Of a stretch of DNA of 64,000 nucleotides, positions 8,564 through 20,291 are shown one piece after another. A program made the position numbers and the translations under genes. This stretch comes from Mesorhizobium sp. B2-1-1. GTDB taxonomy: Bacteria; Pseudomonadota; Alphaproteobacteria; Rhizobiales; Rhizobiaceae. The notes beneath the pieces are model-generated. The model was not told the origin of the DNA, searched no databases, and saw only the letters and a list, made by a program, of their open reading frames with translations. Numbering within the stretch: position 1 is the first letter of the stretch; the number at the start of each line of letters is the position of its first letter. The DNA is taken from assembly GCF_006442975.2 (NCBI RefSeq), contig NZ_CP083954.1:1929501-1993500 (forward strand), read 5' to 3'.

Positions 8564-9742
8564 ATGACCGGCAAGACCGCGTTCGAGACCCGTTACGGCT
8601 TCCGCCGCAACCAGGTGCTGCTCGCCAACTGGCGGGAAAATCCGTTCAACCGATGGTCATTCCAGAACGTCGGCGAGCTGGTGCCGAGCGCGCGTGTCGC
8701 CGCCCTGCCGGTCAACGAGGCGCCGGCCGAGGATTTCGGCGGATTGCTCGACGAAAAGATCGCGGTGGCGAGCACGCCGGAAACCGTCGCGGCTTTTCTC
8801 AGCCGCTCGCACACGGATGCGCTGACCGTCATGAGAGGCGGCAGGATCGTCGGCGACTGGTTTGCGCCGCATATGGATTTCGACGCCCGCCACATCATCT
8901 TTTCGATCAGCAAGTCGGTGACCGCGATCATGGCCGGCATATTGGAAGGCGAGGGCGTGTTCGATCCGGAAGCCCCGGTGACGGCCTACATGCCGGAAGC
9001 CGGCGATTCGGCCTATGGCGAGGCTACCGTGCGGCATGTGCTCGATATGAGTGTCAGCCTCGATTTCGAGGAGGCCTACCTCGATCCCGAAAGCGCCTTT
9101 GCTCGTTACCGTCGCGCCACCTTGTGGAACCCGGGCGGCGGCACGGAAAGCCTGCGTGAATTCCTCCTGACGCTGCAGCGTCTCGCCGAGCCGCAGGGCC
9201 AGACCTTCCGTTACCGGTCGCCCAATTCCGACCTGCTTGGCCTGCTGCTCGAACGGGCGTCCGGCCAGCGCTTCGCCGACCTGATGTGCGAGAAACTGTG
9301 GCTGCCGCTGGGCGCCGCCAGCGAAGCTTCGGTGGCGGTCGACATGGAGGGCACGGCGCGCACTGCCGGCGGCATCTCGGTGACGCCGCGCGATCTGGCG
9401 CGCGTCGGCGAGATGATGCGGCAAGGAGGCACTGCGAATGGCCGCCGCATCGTGCCCGAGGCCTGGGTGCGCGACACCACGGTAACCGGCGGCAGTTCTG
9501 AAGCCTGGCAGCGTGGCGCCATGCTGCCGCTGTTTCCCAAGGGCCGCTACCGCAACAAATGGTACCAGACAGGACATGAGAACGGGGCCTATTGCGGCAT
9601 CGGGATCCATGGCCAGTGGCTCTATGTCGAACCCCGGACGGAAGTGGTGATCGCCAAGATGTCGTCGCAGCCCGAGCCGGTCGACGATCCTCTCGATCTC
9701 GAGATCGTCGCATTCTTCGAAGCGCTGAGCCGGATGGTCTGA
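8564..9742 (+). CDS. Beta-lactamase-fold serine hydrolase (class C / NylB-like), copy 2
   Basis: A 392-residue paralogue of the preceding gene, 33 bases downstream and probably in the same transcript (GGAAGG precedes the ATG). The catalytic motif is SISKSVTAIM near residue 113, and FRYRSPNSDLLG holds the probable Tyr. Both copies share the N-terminal phrase NPFNRW/PPWNRW plus WSFQN/WAFQH, and a C-terminal YRN(K/Q)-W segment, which supports tandem duplication followed by divergence. No signal peptide is visible. The substrate is unknown. Confidence 0.85.
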   Translation: MTGKTAFETRYGFRRNQVLLANWRENPFNRWSFQNVGELVPSARVAALPVNEAPAEDFGGLLDEKIAVASTPETVAAFLSRSHTDALTVMRGGRIVGDWFAPHMDFDARHIIFSISKSVTAIMAGILEGEGVFDPEAPVTAYMPEAGDSAYGEATVRHVLDMSVSLDFEEAYLDPESAFARYRRATLWNPGGGTESLREFLLTLQRLAEPQGQTFRYRSPNSDLLGLLLERASGQRFADLMCEKLWLPLGAASEASVAVDMEGTARTAGGISVTPRDLARVGEMMRQGGTANGRRIVPEAWVRDTTVTGGSSEAWQRGAMLPLFPKGRYRNKWYQTGHENGAYCGIGIHGQWLYVEPRTEVVIAKMSSQPEPVDDPLDLEIVAFFEALSRMV

Positions 9743-9863
9743 GCGGCCGCAACATTAGGGCGCGCTTTCCTGTGGACCTCTGTCGCCGGCGAAACCGCGA
9801 AGGTTGGCGGGCAGGATATCTGCGCCTATGGTCGCCGCTCTTTTCGAGAAGAGCAGGAACGGC

Positions 9864-12182
9864 ATGGCATCCGACATCAAGCGCATCGCAGCCATTATCG
9901 CGACCGAGATTACAGCGCGGCCCGAACAGGCTGCCGCTGCCATCGGGCTGCTCGACGAAGGCGCGACCGTGCCGTTCGTGGCGCGCTACCGCAAAGAGGT
10001 GACGGGCGGGCTCGACGACACGCAACTGCGCCTGCTGTCGGAGCGTCTTGCCTATCTGCGCGAGCTCGACGCGCGGCGTGACACCATCCTTGGCTCGATC
10101 CGGGAGCAGGGCAAGCTGACCGACGAACTTGAAACCAAGCTCGCCGCCGCCGTCACCAAGGCCGAGCTGGAGGACATCTACCTGCCCTACAAGCCCAAGC
10201 GCCGCACCAGGGCGGAGATCGCCCGGGAGCGTGGGCTGGGACCCCTGGCGGAAGCCATCCTGGCCGACCGTTCGCTGGTGCCGGCGGAACTCGCACTGGC
10301 CTATCTGACCGAGGACGTGGCCGACGCCAAGGCGGCACTTGAGGGCGCGCGTGACATAATGTCGGAGCAGTTCGCCGAGAATGCCGACCTGGTCGGCAAG
10401 CTGCGAAGCTACATGAAGGAACGCGCCTTCATGCGCGCCAGGGTGGTCGACGGCAAGCAGCAGGCGGGTGCGAAATTCTCCGATTATTTCGACCATGTCG
10501 AGCGCTGGGCCACCGTGCCGAGTCACCGCGCGCTGGCGATGCTGCGCGGCCGCAACGAGGAGGTGCTGTCGCTCGACATCGAGGTCGATGCCGACGACTC
10601 TTCGCCGGTGAAGCCGGTAGAGCGGATGATCGCCAATGCCTACGCCATCGGCGGCAGCCTGCCGGGCGATCGCTGGCTGATGGAGGTCGCAGGCCGGACC
10701 TGGCGCATAAAACTATCCCTGCACCTGACGCTCGATCTGATGCGCGACCTGCGCGAACGGGCCGAGGAAGAGGCGATCCACGTCTTCGCCCGCAATTTGA
10801 AGGATCTGCTGCTCGCCGCCCCCGCCGGATCGCGGCCGACGATGGGGCTCGACCCTGGCATCCGCACCGGCGTCAAGGTCGCGGTGGTCGACGGCACCGG
10901 CAAGCTGGTGGCGACGACAACGGTCTATCCGTTCCCGCCCAGGAACGATGTGCGTGGCACGCAGGCGGAGCTCGCCAAGCTCGTTCGCCTGCACAAGGTC
11001 GAGCTGATCTCGATCGGCAATGGCACCGGCAGCCGCGAAACCGAGAAGCTGGTGGCCGACATGCTGTCCGACATGCCTTCCGGCGGGCCGAAGCCGCTCA
11101 AGGTGATCGTCAGCGAGGCCGGCGCTTCGGTCTATTCGGCTTCGGCGACGGCGGCTGCGGAATTCCCCGGTCTCGACGTATCATTGCGCGGTGCGGTGTC
11201 GATCGCGCGCCGCTTGCAGGATCCGCTGGCCGAACTGGTCAAGATCGAGCCGAAATCGATCGGCGTCGGCCAGTATCAGCACGATGTCGACCAGTACCGG
11301 CTTGGCCGCTCGCTGGAGGCGGTGGTCGAGGACGCCGTCAACGCGGTTGGCGTCGATCTCAACACGGCTTCGGCGCCGCTTCTGGCGCGGGTTTCAGGGC
11401 TCGGGGCGTCGCTCGCAGACGCCATCGTCGCGCATCGCGATGCCACCGGCCCGTTCGCCAGCCGCAAGGATTTGCTCAAGGTCTCCCGCCTCGGGCCGCG
11501 TGCGTTCGAGCAATGCGCCGGCTTCCTGCGCATCCCGAACGGCTCCGAGCCGCTCGACGCCTCGGCCGTGCATCCGGAAGCCTACGGCGTGGCCAAAAAG
11601 ATCGTCGCCGCCTGCGGGCGCGATGTGCGTTCGCTGATGGGCGACAGTGCGGCGCTGAAGGCGCTCGATCCGCGCGTTTTCGTGGACGAGCGGTTCGGCC
11701 TGCCGACGGTGCGCGACATTTTGGCTGAGCTGGAAAAGCCCGGCCGCGATCCGCGCCCCGGCTTCAAGACGGCAACCTTCGCCGACGGCATCGACGACAT
11801 CAAGGATCTGAAGCCCGGCATGCTGCTGGAAGGCACCGTCACCAATGTCGCCGCCTTCGGCGCCTTCGTCGACATCGGCGTCCACCAGGACGGGCTGGTG
11901 CACGTTTCGCAACTGGCCGACCGTTTCATCAAGGACGCGCATGAGGTGGTCAAGGCCGGCGACGTGGTCAAGGTGCGGGTCGTCGATGTCGACATCAAGC
12001 GCAAGCGGATCGCGCTTTCCATGCGCAGGGATGGTGGCGAGGGCGGCGCATCGCGCGGCCCGCGCGACAATGGCGGCGGCAGGCCGGCGCCACGCTCGCC
12101 CGCGCCGCAGCGCCAGCCGGAGCGACCGGCGCAGCAAGGTGCGTTCGGCGCGGCGTTGGCGGATGCGTTGAAGCGGAAGTAG
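9864..12182 (+). CDS. tex: Tex family RNA-binding transcription accessory protein
   Basis: A 772-residue Tex protein, the usual family length. The order is an N-terminal helical Tex domain, a YqgF/RNase H-like domain with [19 protein letters not shown] near residue 330, tandem helix-hairpin-helix segments ([20 protein letters not shown]), and a C-terminal S1 domain beginning near [20 protein letters not shown] at about residue 650. A basic, Pro/Arg-rich tail follows. Tex binds nucleic acid and affects transcription and, in some species, virulence gene expression. The ATG at 9864 follows an AGGA; TTG and ATG codons upstream in frame are less likely. Confidence 0.94.
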   Translation: MASDIKRIAAIIATEITARPEQAAAAIGLLDEGATVPFVARYRKEVTGGLDDTQLRLLSERLAYLRELDARRDTILGSIREQGKLTDELETKLAAAVTKAELEDIYLPYKPKRRTRAEIARERGLGPLAEAILADRSLVPAELALAYLTEDVADAKAALEGARDIMSEQFAENADLVGKLRSYMKERAFMRARVVDGKQQAGAKFSDYFDHVERWATVPSHRALAMLRGRNEEVLSLDIEVDADDSSPVKPVERMIANAYAIGGSLPGDRWLMEVAGRTWRIKLSLHLTLDLMRDLRERAEEEAIHVFARNLKDLLLAAPAGSRPTMGLDPGIRTGVKVAVVDGTGKLVATTTVYPFPPRNDVRGTQAELAKLVRLHKVELISIGNGTGSRETEKLVADMLSDMPSGGPKPLKVIVSEAGASVYSASATAAAEFPGLDVSLRGAVSIARRLQDPLAELVKIEPKSIGVGQYQHDVDQYRLGRSLEAVVEDAVNAVGVDLNTASAPLLARVSGLGASLADAIVAHRDATGPFASRKDLLKVSRLGPRAFEQCAGFLRIPNGSEPLDASAVHPEAYGVAKKIVAACGRDVRSLMGDSAALKALDPRVFVDERFGLPTVRDILAELEKPGRDPRPGFKTATFADGIDDIKDLKPGMLLEGTVTNVAAFGAFVDIGVHQDGLVHVSQLADRFIKDAHEVVKAGDVVKVRVVDVDIKRKRIALSMRRDGGEGGASRGPRDNGGGRPAPRSPAPQRQPERPAQQGAFGAALADALKRK

Positions 12183-13094
12183 CTACCACGCCAGAACAGC
12201 CGGGTCCTTTTCAACCTGGCTCGTCAGCCAATCTCGAAAACTCGCGACCGGCGGATGGCCGCGCTTGTCGTGCGGGACGACTAGATAATAGGCGCTGCGG
12301 CTGTGCATAGGCTGGCCGGGCGCGGGCACCAGCTGGCCGCGCTGCAACTCGCCTGAGATGAGGATTTGCGGCAGCAGAGCCACGCCCAGACCCGCCATGC
12401 AGGCCTGGGCGGCGGTGCCGAACTGTTCGAACTGCATACCCGGTCCGGTCGGCGCGCTCAGGCCCTGATGCTCAAACCATTCTGTCCAGGCGCCAGGCCG
12501 CGTCGCCATGTGCAGCAGCGGCAGACGGCCGATGTCGGCCGGCGTGGCGATGGAGCGCTCGGCGAGAAATTCGGGCGACACCACCGGGGCCACCACCTCC
12601 CGCACCAGCAGCGTCGAGTCTGCCTCGGGCCAGTCCGGCAGGCCATAATGGATGGCGGCGTCCAGCCGCTCTCTGGCGAAGTCGAAGCGGCCGACGCGGG
12701 TGACGAAGTTGATGGTGATGTCGGGATTGTTGTCGACGAAGTCTGGGATCATCGGCATCAGCCAGCGCGTGCCGAAGGTCGGCAGGATTGCGAGGTTCAG
12801 GATGCCGCTATGCCGATTACTCATCAATCCAAGCGCTGCGTCGCGCAATTGGCCAAGTGCCGAACGGACCACTTCGGCGTAGGTTTCGCCCGCCGCCGAC
12901 AGCCGGACATTACGGCTGTCGCGCTCGAACAGCCGGCGGCCAAACTGGTCCTCGATCAGCCTGATCTGCCGACTGACGGCGCCCTGGGTTAAATCCAGCT
13001 CCTGGGCTGCAGCGGTGAAACTGCCAAGCCGGGCCACCGCTTCGAAGGCGGCAAGCGCGTTGATGTTAGGCAAAAGACGACGTTGGACGCTCAT
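12183..13094 (-). CDS. LysR family regulator, GcvA-like
   Basis: A 303-residue LysR protein. The N-terminal winged helix carries LNALAAFEAVARLGSFTAAA and ELDLTQGAVSRQIRLIE, the GcvA-type variant. The effector-binding domain starts around residue 95. It is divergent from the glutaryl-CoA dehydrogenase gene with about 100 bases between starts, the arrangement in which LysR proteins activate the neighbouring gene, so it is probably the gcdH regulator. Its stop abuts the tex stop, tail to tail. The inducer, perhaps glutarate or a lysine catabolite, is inference. Confidence 0.9.
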   Translation of the reverse strand: MSVQRRLLPNINALAAFEAVARLGSFTAAAQELDLTQGAVSRQIRLIEDQFGRRLFERDSRNVRLSAAGETYAEVVRSALGQLRDAALGLMSNRHSGILNLAILPTFGTRWLMPMIPDFVDNNPDITINFVTRVGRFDFARERLDAAIHYGLPDWPEADSTLLVREVVAPVVSPEFLAERSIATPADIGRLPLLHMATRPGAWTEWFEHQGLSAPTGPGMQFEQFGTAAQACMAGLGVALLPQILISGELQRGQLVPAPGQPMHSRSAYYLVVPHDKRGHPPVASFRDWLTSQVEKDPAVLAW

Positions 13095-13198
13095 GATCTA
13101 TTCCTAACGCTCATTGATCGGTGAAGCAATTTCGTTTGATTTTTTCAGGCCGTGGGCCGATAAGCCGGGCTTCACCCGTTTTTAAGGATCGAGACGCC

Positions 13199-14395
13199 AT
13201 GGCTGCCGACAAGAATGCATTCGTCTGGGAAGACCCGTTCCTGATCGAGGACCAGCTTTCGGAAGACGAGCGCATGGTGCGGGACGGGGCGGCGGCCTTC
13301 GCCGCCGACAAGCTCGCGCCGCGCATCGAGGAGGCCTATCTCAACGAAACCTTCGACACGGCGATTTTTCGCGAGATGGGCGAGGCCGGCCTGCTCGGCA
13401 TCAACATTCCGGAAGAATTCGGCGGCCTCGGCGCCAACTATGTCACCTACGGCCTGGTCGCCCGCGAAGTGGAGCGCGTCGATTCCGGCTATCGTTCGAT
13501 GATGTCGGTGCAGTCGTCGCTGGTGATGTATCCCATTTATGCCTATGGCTCGGACGAACAGCGCAGGAAGTATCTACCCAAGCTCGCCAGCGGCGAGTGG
13601 ATAGGCTGTTTCGGCCTGACCGAACCGGATGCCGGCTCCGACCCCGGCGGCATGAAGACGCGCGCCGAGAAGACCGCCAATGGTTACAAGCTTACCGGCT
13701 CCAAGATGTGGATCTCCAATGCGCCCGTCGCCGACGTGTTCGTCGTCTGGGCGAAGCTGAAGGGCGAGAACGGCAAGGATGAGATCCGTGGCTTCGTCCT
13801 GGAAAAGGGCATGAAGGGGCTTTCGGCGCCGAAGATCGGCGGCAAGCTGTCGCTGCGGGCGTCGATCACCGGCGAGGTGGTTATGGAAGGCGTCGAGGTC
13901 GGCGAGGATGCTCTGCTGCCCAACGTGTCGGGGCTGAAGGGGCCGTTCGGCTGCCTCAACCGGGCTCGCTACGGCATTTCCTGGGGCTCGATGGGCGCGG
14001 CCGAAGATTGCTGGCATCGCGCGCGCCAGTATGGCCTCGACCGCAAGCAGTTCGGCAAGCCGCTGGCCAGCACGCAGCTCTACCAGAAGAAGCTCGCCGA
14101 CATGCAGACCGAGATCGCGCTCGGGCTGCAGGCCTCGTTGCGCGTCGGGCGGCTGCTCGACGAAGGCAAGATGGCGCCGGAGATGATCTCGATCGTCAAG
14201 CGCAACAATTGCGGCAAGGCGCTCGACATCGCCCGCCAGGCGCGCGACATGCATGGCGGCAACGGCATCCAGATCGGCTATCACGTGATGCGCCATGCGC
14301 AGAATCTGGAGACGGTCAACACCTATGAGGGCACGCATGACGTGCACGCGCTGATCCTGGGACGGGCGCAGACGGGGATCCAAGCGTTTTTCTGA
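13199..14395 (+). CDS. gcdH: Glutaryl-CoA dehydrogenase
   Basis: A 398-residue flavoprotein of the acyl-CoA dehydrogenase superfamily that oxidises and decarboxylates glutaryl-CoA to crotonyl-CoA, a late step of lysine, tryptophan and glutarate breakdown. [14 protein letters not shown] is the FAD/substrate signature. [17 protein letters not shown] holds the catalytic Glu in the form typical of glutaryl-CoA dehydrogenases. The start at 13199 ([10 protein letters not shown]) gives the normal length; the frame opens 78 bases earlier. A LysR gene is divergent. The aldehyde dehydrogenase at 24.3 kb may serve the same lysine route. Confidence 0.92.
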   Translation: MAADKNAFVWEDPFLIEDQLSEDERMVRDGAAAFAADKLAPRIEEAYLNETFDTAIFREMGEAGLLGINIPEEFGGLGANYVTYGLVAREVERVDSGYRSMMSVQSSLVMYPIYAYGSDEQRRKYLPKLASGEWIGCFGLTEPDAGSDPGGMKTRAEKTANGYKLTGSKMWISNAPVADVFVVWAKLKGENGKDEIRGFVLEKGMKGLSAPKIGGKLSLRASITGEVVMEGVEVGEDALLPNVSGLKGPFGCLNRARYGISWGSMGAAEDCWHRARQYGLDRKQFGKPLASTQLYQKKLADMQTEIALGLQASLRVGRLLDEGKMAPEMISIVKRNNCGKALDIARQARDMHGGNGIQIGYHVMRHAQNLETVNTYEGTHDVHALILGRAQTGIQAFF

Positions 14396-14499
14396 GGTTC
14401 GGTAGCCGTTTAAGTTAGGTGCAGCGCAACATCCGCTTGGAGAATGACGGCCAGATGTGTCAGGGTTCGGCCAGCTAAACGCCGATCTTCCGGGGCTCC

Positions 14500-17400
14500 A
14501 TGGCAATTCTGGCCGCCGTCTATCACCTGACCCATTACAAATACGACCGGCCGGTGGTTCTTGGTCCCCAGGTGATCAGGCTCCAGCCGGCGCCACATTC
14601 GCGCACCAAAGTGCTCAGCCATTCGTTGAAGGTCGAGCCGGCGAACCACTTCGTCAATCTCCAGCAGGACCCCTACGGCAATTTCCTCGCCCGTTTCGTC
14701 TTTCCCGACCCGGTGAGCGAACTCAAGATCGAGGTCGACCTCGTCGCCGACATGACGGTCTACAACCCGTTCGATTTCTTCGTCGAGGAGACGGCGGAAA
14801 ATTTCCCGTTCGAGTATCCGGAAGAGACACGCAACGACCTCGCCATCTATCGCACACCGGAACCGGCAGGCCCGCTGCTGTCGGCGTTCCTGAAAACCAT
14901 CGATACCAGCCCGAAAAACACGGTCAATTTTCTCGTCGACCTCAATGCCCGGCTGCAGCGCGAAATCGCCTATATCGTGCGCATGGAGACCGGCGTGTTC
15001 TCGCCGGAGGAAACGCTGGCGGCCGCCAAAGGGTCGTGCCGCGATTCGAGCTGGCTGCTGGTGCAGATCCTGCGCAATCTAGGCATCGCCGCGCGCTTTG
15101 TCTCGGGTTATCTGATCCAGCTCAAGCCCGACCTCGTCGCGCTCGATGGGCCGGCCGGTACATCCGTGGATTTCACTGACCTGCACGCCTGGTGCGAGGT
15201 CTATCTTCCCGGCGCTGGCTGGATCGGTTTCGACCCGACTTCGGGTCTGCTTACCGGCGAGAGCCATGTACCGCTTGCCGCCACCCCGCATTTTCGCAAT
15301 GCAGCGCCCATTTCCGGCATGGCGAGCTTTGCCAATGTCGAGTTCGGCTTCGACATGCGGGTCGACCGCATCGCGGAGCATCCGCGCATCACCAAGCCGT
15401 TCTCGGATGAAAGCTGGCATGCGCTTGATGCGCTCGGCAACAAGGTCGATGCGGCGCTGGCGGACGGGGATGTACGGCTGACCATGGGCGGCGAGCCGAC
15501 CTTCGTGTCGATCGACGATTTCGAGTCCGCCGAGTGGAACACCGCCGCCGTCGGCCCGACAAAACGCGAAAAGGCCGATGCGCTGATCCGGAGGCTGCGC
15601 GAGCGCTTCGCGCCTGGCGGCTTCCTCCATTATGGCCAAGGCAAATGGTACCCCGGCGAAAGCTTACCGCGCTGGACCTTTTCGCTCTACTGGCGCACCG
15701 ACGGCCAGCCGGTGTGGAGCGACCCGTCGCTGATCGCGCGGGAGAAAAGCGAAGCCGATATCGGTCCGAAGCAGGCCGAGAGCCTGCTGACCGCGATCGC
15801 CGGCGAGCTCGGCATCGAAACGTCCATGGTCAGCGAAGCCTATGAGGATCCGGCCGAGTGGCTGCTCAAGGAAGGCAAGCTGCCGGAGAATGTCGATCCG
15901 TCCAATTCGAAGCTGGAGGATCCCGAAGAGCGCAGCCGCATGGCGACGGTGTTCGAACGCGGGCTGACCAAGCCGTCGGGCTATGTGCTGCCGGTGCAGC
16001 GCTGGAACAGCCAGGCGTCGGGCCAGCGCTGGCGCTCGGAAAAATGGACGACGCGGCGCGGGCGGCTGTTCCTGGTGCCGGGCGATTCACCGGTCGGCTA
16101 CCGCCTGCCGCTCGGCACGCTGCCTCACGTGCCGCCGGAGCAGTTTCCCTATATCGTTCCGGTCGATCCTTCGCAGCCGCGCGGTGCGCTGCCCGTGCGG
16201 GAGGCGATCTTGCCCATGGCGGCTCCGGCCGAACCTCAGGGCGCCGATGAAATGGCACGCCGCCAGCAGGCGGCATCGTTCACGGCCGCGACCGCCCAGC
16301 AGGACCGGGTCGAGCAGGAGATCACCGAGATCGGCGGCGCGGTGCGTACCGCGCTTTCGGTCGAGCCGCGCGAGGGACGGCTCTGCGTGTTCATGCCGCC
16401 GGTCGAGGCGCTGGAGGATTATCTTGAGTTGGTGGCGGCAGCCGAGAACGCGGCCAAGGCGATCAGGTTGCCAGTGCATATCGAGGGCTACGGCCCGCCG
16501 CATGATCCGCGCCTCAACGTCATCCGCGTCGCGCCGGACCCTGGCGTCATCGAGGTCAACATCCACCCGGCTGCCAACTGGCAGGACTGCGTGGCGACGA
16601 CCACGGCGATCTACGAGGAGGCGCGGCAAACGCGGCTTGGCGCGGATAAATTCATGATCGACGGCCGCCACACCGGCACCGGCGGCGGCAACCATGTTGT
16701 GGTCGGCGGCGCGACGCCCAATGACAGCCCGTTTCTGCGCCGCCCCGATCTTTTGAAGAGCCTGGTGCTGCAATGGCAGCGGCATCCCTCGCTGTCTTAT
16801 CTCTTCTCCGGCCTGTTCATCGGCCCGACCAGCCAGGCGCCGCGCTTCGACGAGGCGCGCCACGATTCGCTCTACGAGCTTGAAATCGCCATGGCGCAGG
16901 TGCCGCGTCCGGACCAGGGCAACGTGCCTTTGCCATGGCTGGTCGACCGGCTGTTCCGCAACCTTTTGACCGACGTCACCGGGAATACGCATCGCTCGGA
17001 AATCTGCATCGACAAGCTGTTTTCGCCTGATGGACCGACCGGACGGCTGGGCCTGGTGGAATTCCGCGGCTTCGAGATGCCGCCCAATGCGCGCATGAGC
17101 CTGGCGCAGCAACTGCTGGTCAGGGCGATCATCGCTCGCGCCTGGAAGAACCCGCTCGACGGCCGTTTCGTGCGCTGGGGCACGTCGCTGCACGACCGCT
17201 TCATGCTGCCGCATCATGTCTGGGCGGATTTTCTCGACGTTCTCGACGACCTCAAGCTCAACGGTTTCACGTTCCGCCCCGAATGGTTCGACGCGCAGCT
17301 CGAGTTCCGCTTTCCCTTCTGCGGCGAGGTCCAATATGCGGGCGTCAAGCTGGAACTGCGGCAGGCCCTGGAGCCGTGGCATGTCATGGGCGAGCAGGGG

Positions 17401-17859
17401 GCTATCGGCGGCACCGTGCGCTTCGTCGATTCCTCGGTCGAAAGGTTGCAGGTCAAGACCGAAGGGCTCAATCCGGAGCGCCATGCCGTCGTCTGCAACG
17501 GCCGCATCGTGCCGATGAAGGTTACCGACAACAGGGAAGTCGCGGTGGCGGGCGTGCGCTTCAAGGCGTGGCAACCCGCTTCGGGCCTGCATCCGGCACT
17601 GCCGATCAATACGCCGCTGGTGTTCGATATCTACGACCGTTGGTCGGGTCGGGCGATTGGCGGCTGCGTCTATCATGTCGCGCATCCGGGCGGGCGCAGC
17701 TACGACACTTTTCCGGTCAACGGCAATGAGGCGGAAGCGCGCCGGCTCGCCCGCTTCGAGGCGCGCGGCCACACGCCGTCGACCTATGTGCTGCGCGAAG
17801 AACAACCCACGGAAGATTTCCCGGTGACGCTTGACCTTCGGCGTCCGCCAAGACTCTGA
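14500..17859 (+). CDS. Transglutaminase-like protein fused to DUF2126
   Basis: A 1119-residue two-part protein. Residues 1 to about 290 form a bacterial transglutaminase-like cysteine peptidase domain, with the catalytic Cys in [13 protein letters not shown] near residue 180, His in [12 protein letters not shown] near 229 and Asp in GFDPTSGL near 245. The rest, from about residue 320 ([17 protein letters not shown]), is the large DUF2126 domain of unknown function. The [13 protein letters not shown] motif near 727 resembles the amidoligase/glutamine-synthetase-like signature proposed for this family. It heads a three-gene operon with an ATP-grasp/alpha-E fusion seven bases downstream and a second transglutaminase. 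The reaction is unknown; peptide or amide ligation is a published prediction. Confidence 0.9.
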   Translation: MAILAAVYHLTHYKYDRPVVLGPQVIRLQPAPHSRTKVLSHSLKVEPANHFVNLQQDPYGNFLARFVFPDPVSELKIEVDLVADMTVYNPFDFFVEETAENFPFEYPEETRNDLAIYRTPEPAGPLLSAFLKTIDTSPKNTVNFLVDLNARLQREIAYIVRMETGVFSPEETLAAAKGSCRDSSWLLVQILRNLGIAARFVSGYLIQLKPDLVALDGPAGTSVDFTDLHAWCEVYLPGAGWIGFDPTSGLLTGESHVPLAATPHFRNAAPISGMASFANVEFGFDMRVDRIAEHPRITKPFSDESWHALDALGNKVDAALADGDVRLTMGGEPTFVSIDDFESAEWNTAAVGPTKREKADALIRRLRERFAPGGFLHYGQGKWYPGESLPRWTFSLYWRTDGQPVWSDPSLIAREKSEADIGPKQAESLLTAIAGELGIETSMVSEAYEDPAEWLLKEGKLPENVDPSNSKLEDPEERSRMATVFERGLTKPSGYVLPVQRWNSQASGQRWRSEKWTTRRGRLFLVPGDSPVGYRLPLGTLPHVPPEQFPYIVPVDPSQPRGALPVREAILPMAAPAEPQGADEMARRQQAASFTAATAQQDRVEQEITEIGGAVRTALSVEPREGRLCVFMPPVEALEDYLELVAAAENAAKAIRLPVHIEGYGPPHDPRLNVIRVAPDPGVIEVNIHPAANWQDCVATTTAIYEEARQTRLGADKFMIDGRHTGTGGGNHVVVGGATPNDSPFLRRPDLLKSLVLQWQRHPSLSYLFSGLFIGPTSQAPRFDEARHDSLYELEIAMAQVPRPDQGNVPLPWLVDRLFRNLLTDVTGNTHRSEICIDKLFSPDGPTGRLGLVEFRGFEMPPNARMSLAQQLLVRAIIARAWKNPLDGRFVRWGTSLHDRFMLPHHVWADFLDVLDDLKLNGFTFRPEWFDAQLEFRFPFCGEVQYAGVKLELRQALEPWHVMGEQGAIGGTVRFVDSSVERLQVKTEGLNPERHAVVCNGRIVPMKVTDNREVAVAGVRFKAWQPASGLHPALPINTPLVFDIYDRWSGRAIGGCVYHVAHPGGRSYDTFPVNGNEAEARRLARFEARGHTPSTYVLREEQPTEDFPVTLDLRRPPRL

Positions 17860-17865
17860 TCTGAC

Positions 17866-20277
17866 ATGGCAAAGGGGAATCACAAGCGGGTACGAGGCAA
17901 GGCGCAGATCCATCGCCTGCTGGAGCACTACCAGCCGATCGACGGCGTCGTCGACGAGATGGTCGACGCGTCGGGCAATCCCCGTCCGGCCTGGAAGCAT
18001 TTCATCGAGGCGCTCGATGATCTCGGCGCCGAAGAACTCGCCCAGCGTTTTGCGCGTGCCGACCAGTATCTGCGCGACGCCGGCGTCTATTACCGCGTCT
18101 ATGACAAGGCCGGCGCCAACGAGCGCGAATGGCCGCTGGCGCATGTTCCGGTGCTCATCGAGGACGCCGAGTGGGCAGCGATCAGCGCCGGCCTGGTGCA
18201 GCGCGCCGAGCTGTTCGAGGAGATCATCGCCGATATATACGGGCCGAACCGGCTGGTCGAGAAGGGCATCCTGCCGGCCGGACTGATCGCGGCGAGCCCC
18301 GAATATTTGCGGCCCGTGGTTGGCACTCGTCCGGCCGACGGCCATTTCCTGCATTTCTGCGCCTTCGAACTCGGCCGCGGGCCGGACGGCCGCTGGTGGG
18401 TGTTGGGCGACCGTACTCAGGCACCATCCGGCGCCGGTTTCGCTCTGGAGAACCGCGTCGCTACGACCCGCGCGCTGTCGGACATCTATGGCGAGATGCA
18501 TGTGCATCGCCTCGCCGGCTTCTTCCGGCGCTTTCGCGATGCGCTGATCGGCATGGCCAGGGAAGCTGACGGCCGCGTCGCCATATTGACGCCTGGGCCG
18601 CTCAACGAAACCTATTACGAACACGCCTATATCGCCCGCTATCTCGGCATCATGCTGCTCGAAGGCGAGGACCTGACCGTTTCCGGGGGCAGGCTGATGG
18701 TGCGCACCGTTTCCGGGCTGATGCCGATCAGCGTGCTGTGGCGACGGCTGGACGCGGCGTTCGCCGATCCGTTGGAACTGCGCTCGGAGTCGCAAATCGG
18801 TACGCCGGGCCTGGTCGAGGCGATCCGGCAAGGCAGCGTCTCCACCGTCAATGCGCTCGGCTCGGGCCTGATGGAAACGCGCGCGCTGCTTGCCTTCCTG
18901 CCCAAGATCGCGCGCGAATTGCGGGGCGAGGAACTCGAGCTGCCCACCGTCGCGACATGGTGGTGCGGTCAGGCATCCGACCGAGCGCATGTGCTCGCCA
19001 ATATCGACCGCATGGTGATCGGGCCGGCGCTGTCGACGAGGCTGGCCTTCGAGGACGACGACCAGACTAGGCTTGGCTCCGCGCTGTCGGCCGGGGAGCG
19101 GGCGGACCTGGTGGCGCGCATCGAACGCGACGGCGACGCTTTCGTCGGCCAGGAAGCGGTGACGCTTTCGACGACGCCCGTCTATGTCGGCGGCTGGCTG
19201 GAGCCGCGGCCGGCAAGCCTGCGTGTCTACCTGGCGCGCACGCCCGAGGGCTGGACGGTGATGCCGGGCGGGTTCGCCCGCGTCGGCCTGTCGCTCGATC
19301 CGACCGCGATCGCCATGCAGCGCGGCGGCCAGGCGGCCGATGTCTGGGTGGTCAGCGACCGGCCGGTGGAGCGCGAGACGCTGCTGCCACAAGAGGGCGA
19401 CAGCTTCAGCCGCACCAGGCCGGGCAGCCTGCCCAGCCGCGCAGCGGAAAACCTGACCTGGCTCGGCCGCTACATCGAACGCTCGGAAGACACGGTGCGC
19501 ATCCTGCGCGCCTATCATGTGCGGCTCGCCGAAACTTCCGATCCGGATATGCCGCTGCTGGCCGACATCAGGGATCATCTCGAACCGTTCGGCATCGATG
19601 TCGAAACAGCGATCCCATCGGGGCTGATCGGTACGCTGGACAGCGCGGTCTACAGCGCCGGCCAGATCCGCGACCGTTTCTCGCCGGACGGCTGGCTGGC
19701 GCTCAAGGACTTGTCGAAGACCATCCATCAGTTCGCGACGACGGTGGCGCCGGGGGATGACGCGACGCGGGCGATGACCGTCATCCTGCGCAAGCTCGCC
19801 GGTTTTTCCGGCCTGCTGCACGAGAACATGTACCGCTTCGCGGGCTGGCGGTTCCTGGAGATCGGCCGGCGGCTGGAACGCGGCATACAGATCGCCAGCA
19901 CGCTCGCCCGGCTGACCAGCGACAAGGCGCCGGACGGCGCGCTCGACATGATGCTGGAGATCGGCGACAGCGTCATGACGCACCGGCGGCAGTACCCTGT
20001 GCAAGCCGGCCGCCGCACGGTGATCGACCTTCTGGCGCTCGATCCGCTCAATCCGCGTTCCATCCTGTTCCAGCTCGAACGGCTGAAGGCCGAGATCGGG
20101 CTGCTGCCGGCGATCGGCGGCGAGGGGCACATGTCGCCTGCGGCCAAGGAAATCCTGCAGCTCAACACAGCCATCGCCATCAAGGAGCCAGCGGACATGA
20201 CTGTGAAGGCGCTGAACGATCTCGCCGGCGAGATAGGCGGGCTCTACAGCAGCCTCGCCAAGGCCTATTTCGGTTAA
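17866..20277 (+). CDS. Circularly permuted ATP-grasp protein fused to alpha-E domain
   Basis: An 803-residue fusion of two usually separate proteins. Residues 1 to about 500 are a circularly permuted ATP-grasp ligase (DUF404/407 type). ADIYGPNRLVEKGILP and LGDRTQAPSGAGFALENR near residue 188 are signatures of this branch, and ILTPGPLNETYYEHAYIARY is also typical. From about residue 521, SRAAENLTWLGRYIERSE begins the all-helical alpha-E domain. Separate genes for these two parts are common elsewhere. The fusion, placed between two transglutaminase genes, argues that ligase and helical partner act together, probably joining an amino group to a peptide or protein. The substrate is not known. Confidence 0.9.
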   Translation: MAKGNHKRVRGKAQIHRLLEHYQPIDGVVDEMVDASGNPRPAWKHFIEALDDLGAEELAQRFARADQYLRDAGVYYRVYDKAGANEREWPLAHVPVLIEDAEWAAISAGLVQRAELFEEIIADIYGPNRLVEKGILPAGLIAASPEYLRPVVGTRPADGHFLHFCAFELGRGPDGRWWVLGDRTQAPSGAGFALENRVATTRALSDIYGEMHVHRLAGFFRRFRDALIGMAREADGRVAILTPGPLNETYYEHAYIARYLGIMLLEGEDLTVSGGRLMVRTVSGLMPISVLWRRLDAAFADPLELRSESQIGTPGLVEAIRQGSVSTVNALGSGLMETRALLAFLPKIARELRGEELELPTVATWWCGQASDRAHVLANIDRMVIGPALSTRLAFEDDDQTRLGSALSAGERADLVARIERDGDAFVGQEAVTLSTTPVYVGGWLEPRPASLRVYLARTPEGWTVMPGGFARVGLSLDPTAIAMQRGGQAADVWVVSDRPVERETLLPQEGDSFSRTRPGSLPSRAAENLTWLGRYIERSEDTVRILRAYHVRLAETSDPDMPLLADIRDHLEPFGIDVETAIPSGLIGTLDSAVYSAGQIRDRFSPDGWLALKDLSKTIHQFATTVAPGDDATRAMTVILRKLAGFSGLLHENMYRFAGWRFLEIGRRLERGIQIASTLARLTSDKAPDGALDMMLEIGDSVMTHRRQYPVQAGRRTVIDLLALDPLNPRSILFQLERLKAEIGLLPAIGGEGHMSPAAKEILQLNTAIAIKEPADMTVKALNDLAGEIGGLYSSLAKAYFG

Positions 20278-20291
20278 GGCGGCGCTCCGGC

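Noticed and set aside
16087..20130. A 1347-codon minus-strand open frame
   Set aside because: It lies antisense to the DUF2126 and ATP-grasp genes, which have clear motifs. Its own translation is Arg/Ala/Asp-biased with no recognisable domain. High GC produces such long antisense frames.
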